From Volvox africanus (Eukaryota; Chlorophyta; Chlorophyceae; Chlamydomonadales; Volvocaceae), in contig BSDZ01000020.1 of assembly GCA_030268105.1 (NCBI GenBank), forward strand, positions 2,000,001 to 2,064,000: 64,000 nucleotides of DNA, read 5' to 3'. Of this stretch, positions 32,573-44,867 are shown piece by piece; within the stretch, counting starts at the first letter, position 1, and the number at the start of each line of letters is the position of its first letter. A program made the translations under genes and the position numbers. The notes under the pieces are model-generated. The model saw only the letters and a program-made list of their open reading frames with translations, did not search any database and was not told where the DNA came from.

Positions 32573-35500
32573 TCATTGGGCTTGCGTGGTACGTTTGCGG
32601 GCTTCTTCGAGCAGGGGCTTCATGTCCTGTGAGAAGTTGCGTGCCGGTCCCATGAGTTGTGCTCGTCGGTATACCCTGTCCACTTGACAAAGTACTCGTG
32701 TACTGTCCGCTTACGTCGGTGTCGGCCCACACGACGCGCGCGATAATCTAACACCCGCTCCACATCGTAAAACTTCTGTTTACCAGCGATCCAGGTCTCG
32801 GGAACTGGTTCGATCGCTGTGGGGGCGTTAGCAGGCTCAGGGACGGGTTCCGTACCACGATAAGGGCAGACAAGCGATACGTGAAACGTGGGGTGAATGG
32901 TCATATCAGCGGGCAATGCAAGCTCCACAGCCACATTCCCAACCATGCGCATGACAGGATACGGACCAATCCAGCGGGGTAAGAGTTTTCGGGATCCATC
33001 AGCCAAGGAACGCAAGTTCTTGGTGCTTAGCAACACGAGTTGCCCTTCCGAAAACGTCACATCCTGCTTGGATTTGTTGTAGTATTCCGTCGTTCGTTGC
33101 TGCACCGCGTCCAAACACAACTTCGCGTCTGTGATTCGGGACATAAAAGACTTGGCAAAACGTTTAGCAGCAGGCACGTTCACTTCCAACTCACGCCACA
33201 CGGGTAGCGCGGGATGAAACCCGTAGTTAAGAAAGAACGGACTTTTGCCTGTAGAGCGGTTAACAGCGTTGTTAAGCGCGAATTCTGCCGCAGTCAAATA
33301 TGTATCCCAAACGAGTGGTGTGCGACCAGCATAATTGCGCAACACATCACCCAACGTGCGGTTTGTGCATTCGGTTTGACCATCAGTCTGCGGGTGGTAC
33401 GCTGTGCTCAGGTTGACACGCATGCCAACTAGCTTGCAGAGCGCTTCCCAAAACTTAGACGTGAACTGCCCACCACGGTCCGAGATCACATTTTTGGGAA
33501 CCCCGTGTAACCGAACCACATTATCGAAAAACAAACGTGCGGTTTGCTCAGCCGTGCAGGATGATGTGCATGGTGCAAGGTGGACCATCTTAGTCAGGCG
33601 ATCGACCGTTACGAACACCGCATCATATCCCCCCTCAGTTTTGGGCAGCGCGACTACGAAGTCCCTGGAAACACTTTCCCAAGGCGCATCCGGGACAGGC
33701 AACGGTTGCAACAACCCATGGCCCTTACCGGACAAAGCCTTATTGCGCTGGCACAGACTGCATGTCTGTACGAAGTTCGCCGCATCGTTAGCCAAACGAG
33801 GCCACCAAAAGGAACGTTGCACCAACTCGACCAACCGCTTGCTACCAGGGTGTCCTGCTAACGGGTCCTTGTGGAACCGCGCAAGGATGTCGTAGCGTAG
33901 CGCGTCGTCGTTCGGAACGACGATTTGCGTAGCTGCACCCTCCGTCCGTAGCCAAAGGCCATTCTGCTTGCGAAGGTTTTCTACATTAGCCGGATCCGCG
34001 AACCAGGCGTCTGCGTTGTAGGCAACCTTCAACCGCTCCGCGAGGTTCGCGATCGGTACCTCCTCGCTACGCGGCCGCACGACGGGCGCTGCCAAAATTG
34101 CAGTGTGTAGCGACGGATGTCGACTGAGAGCATCGGCAATATTCAATTTACCAGAAATATACTCCCAGGTGCAGTCGAACCTAGCTAGGTATTCCATCCA
34201 CCTAGCCTGACGGCGGTTCAACGTCGGAACGCTTTGCAAAAACGTTAGGGGCTTATGGTCAGTCTTTAAAGTAAACGGGGGTCCCTCGAGGTAACAGCGC
34301 CATTCCTTTAAAGCATGCAGCACGGCCAGAAGCTCCTGTTCCCCGGTGGTGTAGCGAATCTCCGCACCAGAAAACTTCTTACTCGTGAAGGCGATCGGTC
34401 GCCCTTCCTGTAACAATACAGCGCCGCTTCCAAATATTGAGGCATCAGACACTACCTCAACACGAAATGGCAACGAGTAATCAGGGAATGCAAGGGTGAC
34501 ATCTTCGGCAACGGTTCGTTTGAGCTCTTCGAATGCCCGCTGGCATTCGACTCGAGCGACGACTCGAGCGAAACGAAAATGCCTTTGCGAGTTAAGTTAG
34601 TAAGCGGGGCCACAATGATGGAATATTTTTCAATGAAATTTCGGAAATAATTGGTCAAGCCAAGGAACTTACGCAGCTCCGTGAGGTTCTGAGGCGTGGG
34701 CCAATCGCGAACCACGGCGACCTTCCGCGGGTCCATCTTCACACCGGTGGCCGACACAATGTGGCCCAAATATTCCACCTGAGGCTGCGCCCAAAAGCAT
34801 TTGGCGCGTTTAGCAAACAATTGCTCCCGCCTCATAACGTCGAGCACGAGCCGAAGATGCTCCAAGTGCTCCTCGCGCATCTTAGAATATACCAAGATGT
34901 CATCCAGGTAGCAAACAACGAACCTGTGGATAAACGGCCTAAACATTCGGTCCATAACCGCCTGAAACGTCGCAGGGGCATTAGTCAAACCAAACGATAG
35001 GACCGTATACTCAAAGTGACCGAAGGGCGTCCGAAAAGCGGTTTTCTGGATATCAGAGGCAGTGATGCGAATCTGATTGTAGCCCTGTTGCAAGTCAATT
35101 GAGGAAAAATAAGCCGAGCCCTTCAGCTTATCCAACAGGTCGTCAACGCGTGGCAAAGGGTAGCGATTTTTCACCGTATTCGCATTTAACCCCCGGTAAT
35201 CAATGCACATGCGCAAGGTCCCATCCTTCTTACCGACAAACAAAATCGGTGCAGAATACGGGGATGTGCTGGGGCGTATCATACCCTTCGCGAGCAAATC
35301 CGTCACCTGGCGCTTCACCTCGTCCAGCTCCAATGGACTCAACCTGTACATTGGCCGGGCCGTAGGCTGCGCTCCAGGCACGAGAGGGATTGTGTGATCA
35401 ACAGGACGCATAGGTGGTAGGCCAGGGATATCTTTAAAGACGTCCTCATACTGCGACAGTAGGGCCTCAACCTCACGATGGACAAAAATCTGCGCGGTGG

Positions 35501-36632
35501 TGGCACAACAGCCCACCCACGGCCTCAAAAGCAATCCGTGGGCACCCTTCCGTAACAAACGGACGGCCTCCTTACGCCCGACTAGCTCTGGTTCGATTCG
35601 CGCGGCCATTGCGGTCACAGCGAAATTAACCATAGGCACCGCCTCAGCTTCGCCCTCCTTTGGTGTGACATGTTCGAATGACAGGAAAGGTACCTTAATC
35701 GACAGAGTACCCTTGCACATATGCAGGGTTGCGGTCTCCATGTCGATGCGCGCGTGGTACTGTCGTAATGTCGAAGACCCCATTATGTACGGTGCAGTCT
35801 CTGCTAAGCCCTGCAGCATGTACGGCCGGGTCACAACACGCAAAGGGCCTATCGATAGGCTAAGGGTAATCCTGCCCACGATGGGATGCTTACCCCCGTC
35901 AGCGAGGGTAACCTGTGGACAATCAGACGACTCTGGGGACAACCCCAGCGCATTCACCTCTGCGACAGAGATGAAGTCGTCGCTGGCACCGGTGTCAACA
36001 AGTGCCTTCAGAGTACGGCCATTCAAACCGATCTGAACCACAGGGACACGGTTATCTACGAGCGACTGCCCAGCAGACAACGTCAGTGCACTTAGGGCGG
36101 GTCCGTAACCTACGGCACCCCCGTCAGGAGCTTCGTACCAAACGTCAACCGAGTAGGATGTGCTTGGCCACGGAGCCAGCGTACCCTCCCGATCCACACC
36201 ATTAAACAAAACGGTGCCCTGCTCGAACCGGTGGACATGCCGCATACCCCTTAACGATGCCTCTGCCTTGCGCCGACAGAAAGCGGGGAGTAAAACACAT
36301 GCGGCGGTGCCTGGATATTGACGCCTACACCTCCTGTATATGGCCAACTGTTCCGACATCTCACGCAGAGACGAGGGGATGAACAAAACCACGTGGTTAG
36401 ACAGATCGATAGACGACAGGGGACGGCGAGGTGTAAACAAATTACACAACGGGTCGAAGCAGAGAAGTCCCGTGCGTCCGTCAAGCGTGATGCGTCGCGC
36501 AATGACTCGCTCGATGTGTCCAAGTACACAAGGCAACAATGCCTTAACGGCTGGCCGTAAGGATGACCACCGACCACGCGTTAGTTCAGAAATCCCAGGT
36601 GGTGCCCCCTCCGCAGGAACCCGGGCAAGCCC
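32573..36632 (-). pseudogene. Family A pol of the minus-strand element, two frameshifts
   Basis: Follows the gag UAG directly. In order: N-terminal domain ([12 protein letters not shown] at about 36360), protease [11 protein letters not shown] (about 35990), RT with [12 protein letters not shown] and [10 protein letters not shown] (about 34900), RNase H, integrase finger and core, chromodomain (VHEYFVKWTGY). A replacement of about 10 bases near 34550-34570 (duplicated CTCGAG) shifts the frame before RNase H. A one-base deletion near 32653 shifts it inside the chromodomain (NSWDRHAT for NSWEPARN). Protease and RT active sites are intact. Confidence 0.93.
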
Positions 36633-37862
36633 CTATTTCGGCTGAGGTACAAACGGCGGCATTAGCGGGCAATCCTTCGTAGGATGACTCTCCGCACACC
36701 GTAGACAAACGTTGGCCAATTTCCGACGCTCGAATTTGGAACGATTGCAATTCCATTTTGGCATATACGTGTCGTCCGTGCGAGTCCGCTTCGCATTGGG
36801 GTCAGAGCGCTGTGCGGCTGCCGTCGACGGCGCACCACCACGCTTCCTGTTTTTAGCCGGGTCCGAGCTCGGACCTGCTCCTCCTGACCCACGGACACCC
36901 GAGCTAGCGCCCCCGCGCGCCTGGCGTTGCCGGTTGCTGCGTCGCGTCGCAGCAGTAGGCGTGGGGCGGGTCGCTCCGAAGTCCTGGTCAAGAGCTACGG
37001 CTTCCCCAAGCGGATCCTGCACTTGCACGGCATTTGCACGAGGGGCAGACTTGACTTCTTCCTCACCGGCAAGGAGTCGTATCTCCGTGCCCTTAGCAAA
37101 AGCGACCAAAGCATCATACGACTTGATCTGCGCTCCAACCAAGTCAGTAGCGCACCATTTAGCCAAAAGTTTCGTCAGGCCTCGCCTAAACCAAAAGACA
37201 CGCTCGGATTCAGTGAGGTCAGCAATGGGAGTCACAAGTGCTTCGAAGCGTGACTGGTACGCAGGTACATTTTCATCCCGACGCATGTGGTAGCTACCGG
37301 CTGCCAAAACCTTACGAGCTTCCACATCGCGTGCTTGAACCTCAGTAGCGAATTGTGTGAGCAAAGCGGCGACCAACTCGTCAAAAGTATAGTTGCCCCG
37401 GGCGTTGGTCCAATTGCGATACCAGTCCTTCGCTGAGCCCTCGAGGGTGTTACCAACGAAGAGACACCTGATACCGTCATATCGCCACCATGAACAGCCT
37501 GGAGATACGTTTTAGCATCGGCTATCACGAGTTGCATCGGCTATGCTATGCCCTGGTGTCTTGTCGGTCAGCGAAATATTGAGCCTAGGAACGGGAATCG
37601 ACAATCTCATCACCTCAGGGATGTCATCATGCCCTCGAGCTTGAGGTAATGGCAGAACCCTTGGTCTAGCAGTGTTGTCCATATTCGTGTTCACTGCTGA
37701 ATGCGGCACAATTAAGTGAGCAGGGGTCTGAAGGAAAAGGGGCTCTTGAGTGGCTCGCGCGCCAACAGTCTCAAGACCTCTATCCGGTGCTCTAGCAGCC
37801 ACAACAAAATCGGGTTGGCTAGCTAGGCCAGTGTGCGGCGTATCATCGTGTTCCGCGGACAT
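36633..37862 (-). pseudogene. Family A gag of the minus-strand element, frameshifted
   Basis: ATG at 37860-37862 (MSAEHDDTPHTG). Small deletions near 37530 and 37487 break the frame ahead of the capsid domain; the rest is open from 37376 to the UAG at 36633-36635 and includes the knuckle CLRCAESHPTKDC. The stop context CCGAAATAGGGGCTT is identical to the other copies. Confidence 0.92.
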
Positions 37863-38328
37863 GGAGCACGAAACGATACCCTAGGTTTGCGTAATAGAAG
37901 CCGACTTCTATCGCAAAGGCAAGAGTACAAAACAATTCGGTGAGCCTACCGACAGTACTCTTGAGAAGATTCAGTAAACTCAGCAAGTACTTGCCCAGCT
38001 GAGTCCTGATCTCCGTAGTTTGGGCGATGAGAGTCGCCAAATGGTCCGGACGAAAGCCGGTCTCAGTCGCCGCGGCAAGCAATGCCGGTGCACTGAGATT
38101 ACCTGCGACTCAGAGCATACACTTACACAACAAGTGCAGCAATCTAAGCAAAAGCAATTAAACAATTACAAACCGGAAGCGGTGGCGTCCTAAACGGCGC
38201 GGCCTAGGTCTTCGGCAAAAGTATCTAGCGGTCCTCGTGGTTCGTCGCTGGAACTTGCCATAGAAAGAACCTACTTCCGATTAGACAAAGAGAGACAGTT
38301 AGGCAACGAACCTGTCTCGATACCAATT

Positions 38329-39152
38329 TGTTGTACCTCTCGTTCGCGTTTGCTCATAAGTATCTGCACGTCTGGAGACTTTCAACACCGATGCGCGAGC
38401 ACTTGCAAGTACAGCAAGGCAAGCGAGAGCAAACAGAGACAGCGGAAGACTTCAAGACGAAGAGAGATATAACTTACAGTCTTACAGATCGGAACGATGC
38501 AATTGATGAAATCGCCATCAGCGCCGGAAGCAAGCAATCATCACGCGGCGGTGATTAGCGAAGTTCAGGCTTAGCTCGGGCTAAGTAGAATAGCATATAG
38601 CAATAGTAATATAGAACACACGAGTGTTCTCCGGTATCAAATGTCTTGTCTTGCTTAGCCGTCCTCGCATCTGTTATACTCGCAGTATCGCAATGCCGTA
38701 CGATTCACATAAGGAGGCCGATCCTAAATGTGACAATCCTACTGCGTATAGGCGATGTCTACGCATAACAACGTATAAGCCTTTCCGGCATTCGCATGAT
38801 GCAAGGGTCCGGATAACGATATCCGGTTGCAGGGCATGTGTCGCGACGAGTGCGGCGCTCTCAACGTGTGCTGTAATGAAGTAATATTATATCAGATAAT
38901 ATTACTTATCGTTTCGTAGCACGAGCATAATGCGCACTTCCATGCTTCGGGCTTTCATGCATGCTAGGCGGATTTGCCATGATGCGATGTCGCGATGGAT
39001 AATGACAACATGCCAAATGCATATATAAATGTACACGAATACATTTATATCATGCAGATTCATTCATATGCAATGTGTTCATCACAATAGCACTTCGCCT
39101 TGTAGGATCACATCGACCTACGCATCGGCGGGAAACTAACCGTAGCACAACA
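38329..39152 (-). repeat. Family A 5' LTR of the minus-strand element
   Basis: 824 bp; adjacent on the left is the complement of the PBS (CGAACCTGTCTCGATACCA, ending at 38324). Confidence 0.95.
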
Positions 39153-39216
39153 TCCCCCTTAACACACGCCAGGCTTAGGCCGGAGTAATTTAATAATAAT
39201 AATAATACCGATTGAT

Positions 39217-42200
39217 CGTTGTGGGCCTTAAGAATGATGCAGAGGTAATCCACGACTGGATCCTTTTTGGTTGTATCGAAGTCAACTTTGTCGATCGAAT
39301 ATTCGGAACGCCCATATGTTACGGGTGTCATTGACGACCTTATCCCAGTTGAGTGATAAGTATGAAGGGGTTGACCCCGTAGTCGTCTAATCGTTCAGGT
39401 TACCCCCAAATAAGGGGATAAGCATCCCATCATGGGCAGAATCACCCTTAGTCTGCGGTAGACCCTTTGCGTGTTAGGGCCCAATGAGTGCAACAAGGTC
39501 TATTGGAGACAGCACTATATGGACATTGGGTGCCGCGACATAATGACAGTACCGCGCACGCAGCGATACAGAGTCCAGCACTATTGGCCATTGTGCAAAA
39601 GGGAACCTATCACCTAAGGTACCTTTCCTGTCGTACCAAGATGTCACACCAGAGGAGGGCGGAACTGTGCAGAGCCTGTGGTTAATTTCGTTCTAGCGGC
39701 GTTCGTCCGCCGAAATAAAGAACCCAAGCTTGAAGGGTGCAAAAGAAGCCTATCAAATGATAAGGGAAGGCGCCCATGAATTGCTTGTGAGGCCTTGGGT
39801 GCAATCGATTGCTACCACCACGCAGTCTCTTGTGAAAGATTTTGAGGTCGAAGTCCCCCCCCATTACCAAACTATACCGATGCATTTGTCATCCCGGGGC
39901 TCCCACCTATGCTACCTGCTGACCATACGATCCCTCTTGTGCCCGAAGCACAACCCGTTTCACGACCTATGTACAGGTTAAGCCAATTGGAGTTGGATGA
40001 AGTGAAGCGGCAAGTGAGGGATCTGCTCGCAAAGGGTATGATTTGGCCCAGCACATCGCCATATTCTGCACTGATATTGTTCATCGGTAAGAAGGATGGG
40101 ACGCTACGTATGTGCATTAATTATCGGGGCTTGAATGCGACTACGATTAAAAATCGCTACCCTTTGCCGCGCGTCGATGACCTGCTTGATAAGTTGAAAG
40201 ACTCAGCTTATTTTACCTCAATTGACCTTCAACAGGGGTATAATTAGATACGCATTGCTGCTTCTGATATTCCGCAAACCGCTTTTCGGACCCCCTTTGG
40301 TCACTTCGAGTACACGGTCTTGTCGTTTGGACTTACTAATGCGCCTGCCACATTTCAAGCAGTGATGGACCGCATGTTCAGACCTTATATCGACAGGTTT
40401 GTTGTCTGTTACTTGGATGATATTTTGATATATTCCAAGACGTGCGAGGAGCACCTGAAGCATCTCAAGCTCGTGCTTGAGGTGATGAAGCGGGAGCAAT
40501 TGTTTGCTAAACGTGCCAAATGTTCGTGGGCGCAGCCTCAGGTGGAGTATTTGGGCCACATCGTGTCGGCCACTGGGGTAAGAATGGACCCACGGAAGGT
40601 AGCTGTGGGTTCACGAATGGCCCGCACCTCAGAACCTCACCAAGCTACGCCAGTTCTTAGGCTTGACTAACTACTTCCGTAAGTTTATTAATAAATACTC
40701 CATTATTGCGGCCCCGCTTACAAATTTGACGAGGAAAGGAGGCTTTGCTTCTCTCGAAGCTTGGACACCCGAGTGTCAGCAGGCATTCGAGGAGCTCAAG
40801 CGTATTGTCGCCGACGATGTTACCCTTTCTTTTCCTGATTACTCATTGCCGTGTCATGTAGAAGTAATATCGGATGCCTCCCTTCATGGGAGCGGCGCTG
40901 TATTGTTGCAGGAAGGACGACCGATCGCCTTCACGAGTAAGAAATGCTCGGGTGCGGAGACCCGATACACTACCGGAGAGCAGGAGCTGTTAGCAGTTTT
41001 ACACGCTCTAAAGGAGTGGCGCTGTTACCTCAAAGGCCGCCCCTTTACACTGAAGACAGACCATAAACCGCTGACATTTACAAAGTGTCCCCACACTCAA
41101 CCGACGACAAGCCCGGTGGATGGAATATCTATCTCGCTTCAACTGTACATGGGAGTATATCGCCGGCAAAATTAATATTGCTGACGCCCTCAGTCGACAT
41201 CCGTCGTTACACGCTGCGATCCTAGCAGCACCGATTACCCGTTCACGCAGCCAGGAGGTGCCGATAGCGTCGGACTTTGCGCAGCGACTCAAGGTGGCGT
41301 ATGAAACAGACTCGTGGTTCGCTACACCCAGGAATGTGGGACATCTATGCAAGCGCAATGACTTATGGTTGCAGATGGATGGCTCGACAACGCAAATCGT
41401 CGTACCAAACGACGACGCTTTGCGCTACGATATTCTTGCTCGGTTCCACAAGGACCCGTTAGCAGGACATCCGGGAAGCACGCGTTTGGCAGAGCTGGTG
41501 CGACGTTCGTTCTGGTGGCCGCGCATGGTGAAGGATGCGGAAAACTTCGTGCAAAGGTGCAGTTTATGTCAGCGCAATAAAGCACTATCCGGTTAGGGCC
41601 AGGGTTTATTACAACCTTTACCTATACCAGATGCCCCTTGGGAAAGTGTTTCAATGGACCTCGTAGTCGCGCTGCCCAAAACTGAGGGGGGATACGACTC
41701 GGTGTTCGTTATGGTCGATCGCTTGACCAAAATGGTCCACTTAGCCCCTTGCACCTCGTCTTGCACCGCTGAGCAAACAGCACGATTATTTTTTGATAAC
41801 GTAGTACGATTGCATGGCGTTCCTAAAAATCTGATATCCGATCGCGGCGGTCAATTCACGTCTAAGTTTTGGGAAGCGCTATGTGAACTCGTTGGTATGC
41901 GCGTTCATTTGAGCACAGCATATCACCCACAATCCGATGGGCAAATGGAACGCACAAATCGCACATTGGGACGCACACCCTCTGTCTGGGATACGTTCCT
42001 GACTTCGGCAGATGCTGTTAACCGCTCTACAGGTCAAAGCCCTCTTTCTGAATTATGGTTTTCATCCTGCGCTACCTGTGTGGCGAGAGTTGGAAGTAAA
42101 TATTCCGGCGGCTAAAAACTTTGCCAAGTCGTTTCTATCCCGTATGACAGACGCAAAGGCATGTTTGGATGCAGCGCAACAACGGACGACGGACTACTAT

Positions 42201-42707
42201 AATAAATCCAAGCGAGACGTAACATTTTCGGTGGGACAAATGGTTTTGTTGAGCACTAAGAACTTGCGTTCGCTTGCCGATGGTTCCTGAAAACTGTTAC
42301 CTTGCTGGATCAGTCCATATCCCGTTGTACGCACGGTAGGAAATGTAGCTGTGGAGCTATCCCTACCCTCTGACATGAATATTCACCCCACGTTTCACAT
42401 ATCTCTCATTTGCCCTTATCGCGGTACAGCACCCGTTACAAACGACACCGACGCCCCTGCAGTAATGGACCCCGGTCCCAAGACCTGGATCGCAGGCAAG
42501 CAAAAGGTGTACGATGTGGAATGGATACTGGATTATTGGGTTCGACGTGTAGGTTGACATCCACGCAAGCGGACGGTACATGAGTACCTGGTCAAATGGA
42601 CTGGCTATTCTAGCGAGCACAACTCTTGGGAGTGGACGCGTAATTTCTCGCCAGAAATGAAGCCCCTACTGGCGGAAGCTCGTTTACGTGCCACACAGAC
42701 CCAATGA
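39217..42707 (+). pseudogene. Family B pol, heavily mutated
   Basis: Starts in sequence with many stops; a protease-region remnant aligns with family A around 39420-39630 (GATAAGCATCCCATCATGGG). RT is readable from about 39905 ([39 protein letters not shown], then TAG at 40245-40247 in YNQ). It continues [20 protein letters not shown] and YLDDILIYSKT (DD intact), RNase H ([16 protein letters not shown]), the integrase finger ([12 protein letters not shown] then TAG at 41594-41596) and the integrase core (SDRGGQFTS). A deletion at about 41970 and 42015 lies in the region of the catalytic Glu. A chromodomain remnant (VKWTGYSSEHNSWE) ends at TGA 42705-42707. At least six stops or frameshifts. 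Confidence 0.9.
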
Positions 42708-42766
42708 TCTCTGCAGTCAATGCTGTACGATGCAGCTAGGACACTGCATACGGGAGGGGGGATAGT

Positions 42767-43685
42767 TGTTGTACGCCGGTTCGATCACCGCTTATACCAA
42801 AGTAGGCCGCAATCCATTCGAGCACTACTGAGCATGATATAATCATATTAGCATGATATATTCAAGTATATCTACCTAAGCAGGCATGTCGGATTATCAT
42901 CTACAACATCACGCTGTCGGTCAACATTGTTGTATCTCTGTTGTGTCGGCCTACAAAGGCCTGATCTGAAGATGACAATCGACTGCCCAATCTTTGACAC
43001 TACCCATAGATACCCCAGGTTACTACAAACATGTTTGACTCGAGGCTGATATCAATGCGCGAACCCACTATTGGCATAATATATCACGTTGTAATATTTT
43101 AAATGTTATTACCCCATCCGTGTCATAAACCATACGTGTATGCGGGAACGCGACGATCGTGATGGTTGGGTCGGCAACCAAATATTGATATTCGGACCTT
43201 CGCATATTGCATACGTTGCATCCATTAATATCACGGATTACGCAATATTTAGAACAGTGCTATGATGGTACTCAGACTTGAGATTGGAATCCAGTGAGAC
43301 TTGTACTGCACATCGGTATCGTGAACGTGATAGGTGCGAGGACGGCCGCCTAGAGACTGAAGTTGGCTCGATGCTACTTTGGATTAAGTACCCACGTACT
43401 TAACTCAACCTGATTCTCATACATACGTTTTACTCATTTATATTCGGCCTGAGCTATTCTAGCATACCATCTCCAGCCGGATGATGAATATTGCCCGCGG
43501 GGTCTGATGGCAGACTACCATTCTGTAATCGAAGACTATTGTAAGTTGGATCTTTACTTGTTGCTGAGCCTTCTGCTGTCACATTACTCGCATTGAATCG
43601 CTTTGTTGTTCATAAGTACGATGCACACGTAGCTAAACCCAGACGTGCAGATTCAGTGCATGATCGAAGAAGGAAGGATACAACA
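42767..43685 (+). repeat. Family B 3' LTR with a 100-bp insertion
   Basis: 919 bp against 815 bp for the 5' LTR; the difference is the mini-LTR at 42928-43027 plus its 5-bp TSD. A polypurine tract GGGAGGGGGGATAGT precedes it. Confidence 0.93.
42928..43027. repeat. 100-bp solo LTR inside the family B LTR
   Basis: TGTTGTATCTCTG...GGTTACTACA, TSD AACAT at 42923-42927 and 43028-43032. It is absent from the partner LTR at the matching place near 28577, which proves insertion. Related to 25489-25591. Confidence 0.9.
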
Positions 43686-43690
43686 CCTGG

Positions 43691-44800
43691 TATGAAGCTG
43701 GCTCTGGTACTTCTTCCTCGATTGCAGCATTGATCCGCCCGAACGTGACCCTTCCGTTGGGCTCATGCCTCCATTCAATCAGTCGCTTTCACTCACGTAG
43801 CAGATAGTGACGTTCCTGCATAGTTGCATCCGTACCACCATTGTTGTGGTCCTGCTGCTGTACCAGTCCTCCTCCTCTCGTTGAGTCTCCACCATTGCCT
43901 CTACGGGACTGCTCTGTATTTTGCGTCCGGGGGAACTGTGCTGCTGGAATGCCTCCATGCCTCTGTGGCGCCGCTGTCTGACCGCTGCTGGTGGATGCAC
44001 CATGGTTCACTTAGCAGCTCCCTGGTCCATGTCGGTGTTGACCGGCGTATCTCCGCCGCCCCCTGGCGACGGAACGCCGCCAGACTCCTCGACATCCTTC
44101 TCAGGTTCATCATCGGGATCCTCATAGCGATTTCCAACGGTTGACTTGTCGAACCCAACCGCCGCGCATGAGCGGCCTTTTCTGGTCGGTCGCCGTACTG
44201 CCTGATAATGGATAGGATACAGCCGTCCCACCTTGTCAGCTCTTAGGATCGTTCTCCCCTTATCCTGCACGAGTGCCTTGTTATGGCCCAGCTGAATTGT
44301 AGGGCCACGCTCATCAAAGATCCCTGCTGAGATCAGCTGTACTGTCGCCTTAGGGTTTTAGGGTTTTAGGGTTTTAGGGTTTTTAAAACCCTAAGTGTCC
44401 CAGATCCAGCAAGTCCGACTGTAGATGTCGCGCGCGGCTGATTTATATTTCCAGCTCCTCTCCATTGGCCATTTTAAAGTCACTTAGCTCCTGTCGTAGT
44501 GCTACCTTTTTCGTGTTGCAGGTTGATGCGAACATAGCCGCCAAAGCATCCCAGGCGGCCTTCACATTTGCCGCCCAAACAATTGTTTGGAGGTGGTGGT
44601 TTTTAACGTTCTTGGCCATCACACTCTTGACCTTGTCGGAGATGATGACATCCGCCTCTGCAATTGGTGCTTGTAGCAGGGCGCAACTGTATCCAAGCTC
44701 CGCGCACAACAATTGGAATCATAGTTTCCAAGATGAGTAGTTGTGCAGGTCCAGCGGCTCGTCCAGCCTATCCTTTCCCATTATGAAGACCTATAAACGT
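43691..44800 (-). pseudogene. Copia-2 gag and fused linker remnants
   Basis: Right to left: gag start near 44780 (MGKDRLDEPLDLHNYSSW), gag domain (KNHHLQTIVWAANVKAAWDA, VALRQELSDFKMANGEELEI), the telomere-repeat junction at 44350-44394, and pre-integrase text (QLISAGIFDEHG, QDKGRTILRADKVGRL). An abrupt joint follows to the integrase-RT linker (NRYEDPDDEPEKDVEES, about 44090-44130). The integrase catalytic core seen in Copia-1 is missing. Frame breaks are numerous. Confidence 0.8.
44350..44394. repeat. Interstitial telomere repeats at a deletion junction in Copia-2 gag
   Basis: Four units of TTTTAGGG followed by the inverted form AAAACCCTAA. Left of it the sequence matches Copia-1 at about 16560, right of it at about 17960, so roughly 0.6 kb of gag-protease (not counting the solo LTR there) is replaced by telomere sequence. 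Confidence 0.9.
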
Positions 44801-44850
44801 GAAGATCAACACTAGAATGGGCAAAGATGTCAGGCTCTACGGTCAATGTT

Positions 44851-44867
44851 GACCGGGGCTCATAACG
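44851..44867 (-). other. Copia-2 primer-binding site, internal tRNA-Met type
   Basis: Next to the 5' LTR, in element orientation, CGTTATGAGCCCCGGTC, the complement of GACCGGGGCTCATAACG. This is a tRNA-Met anticodon arm with anticodon CAT, matching the TRIM site at 20871-20888 in TTATGAGCCCCG. Confidence 0.72.

Larger units (their letters stand above)
31690..39152 (-). mobile_element. Full-length family A gypsy element, minus strand
   Basis: 7463 bp with two 824-bp LTRs (31690-32513 and 38329-39152) and TSD TCCCC (31685-31689, 39153-39157). Minus orientation: PBS beside the right LTR, then leader, gag, UAG, pol with all domains, and polypurine tract beside the left LTR. It is the only family A copy in the window with an undeleted internal region and a clean single insertion, so it defines the family length. 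Coding capacity is lost through frameshifts in gag, RNase H and the chromodomain end. Confidence 0.95.
31103..39205 (+). mobile_element. tRNA-derived SINE, split by a family A insertion
   Basis: The SINE comprises 31103-31689 and 39158-39205 (about 635 bp); 31690-39157 is the inserted family A element plus one TSD. It starts with the tRNA-like head, has a long body I do not recognise with no run of four T, and ends in a (TAA)n tail (39187-39205). An 11-bp TSD TACCGATTGAT lies at 31092-31102 and 39206-39216. TSD length, tail and pol III boxes together indicate LINE-mobilised retroposition into family B internal sequence. Confidence 0.85.
28420..43685 (+). mobile_element. Gypsy family B element (hosts SINE and family A element)
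   Basis: LTRs 28420-29234 and 42767-43685; TSD CCTGG at 28415-28419 and 43686-43690, with Copia-2 coding sequence on both sides. Internal order: PBS, gag with zinc knuckle, degenerate pol (protease remnant, RT, RNase H, integrase, chromodomain), polypurine tract. With the SINE and family A element removed the length is about 7.1 kb. It is a chromovirus related to family A, but its pol has many stops while its LTR pair is still similar. Confidence 0.93.
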
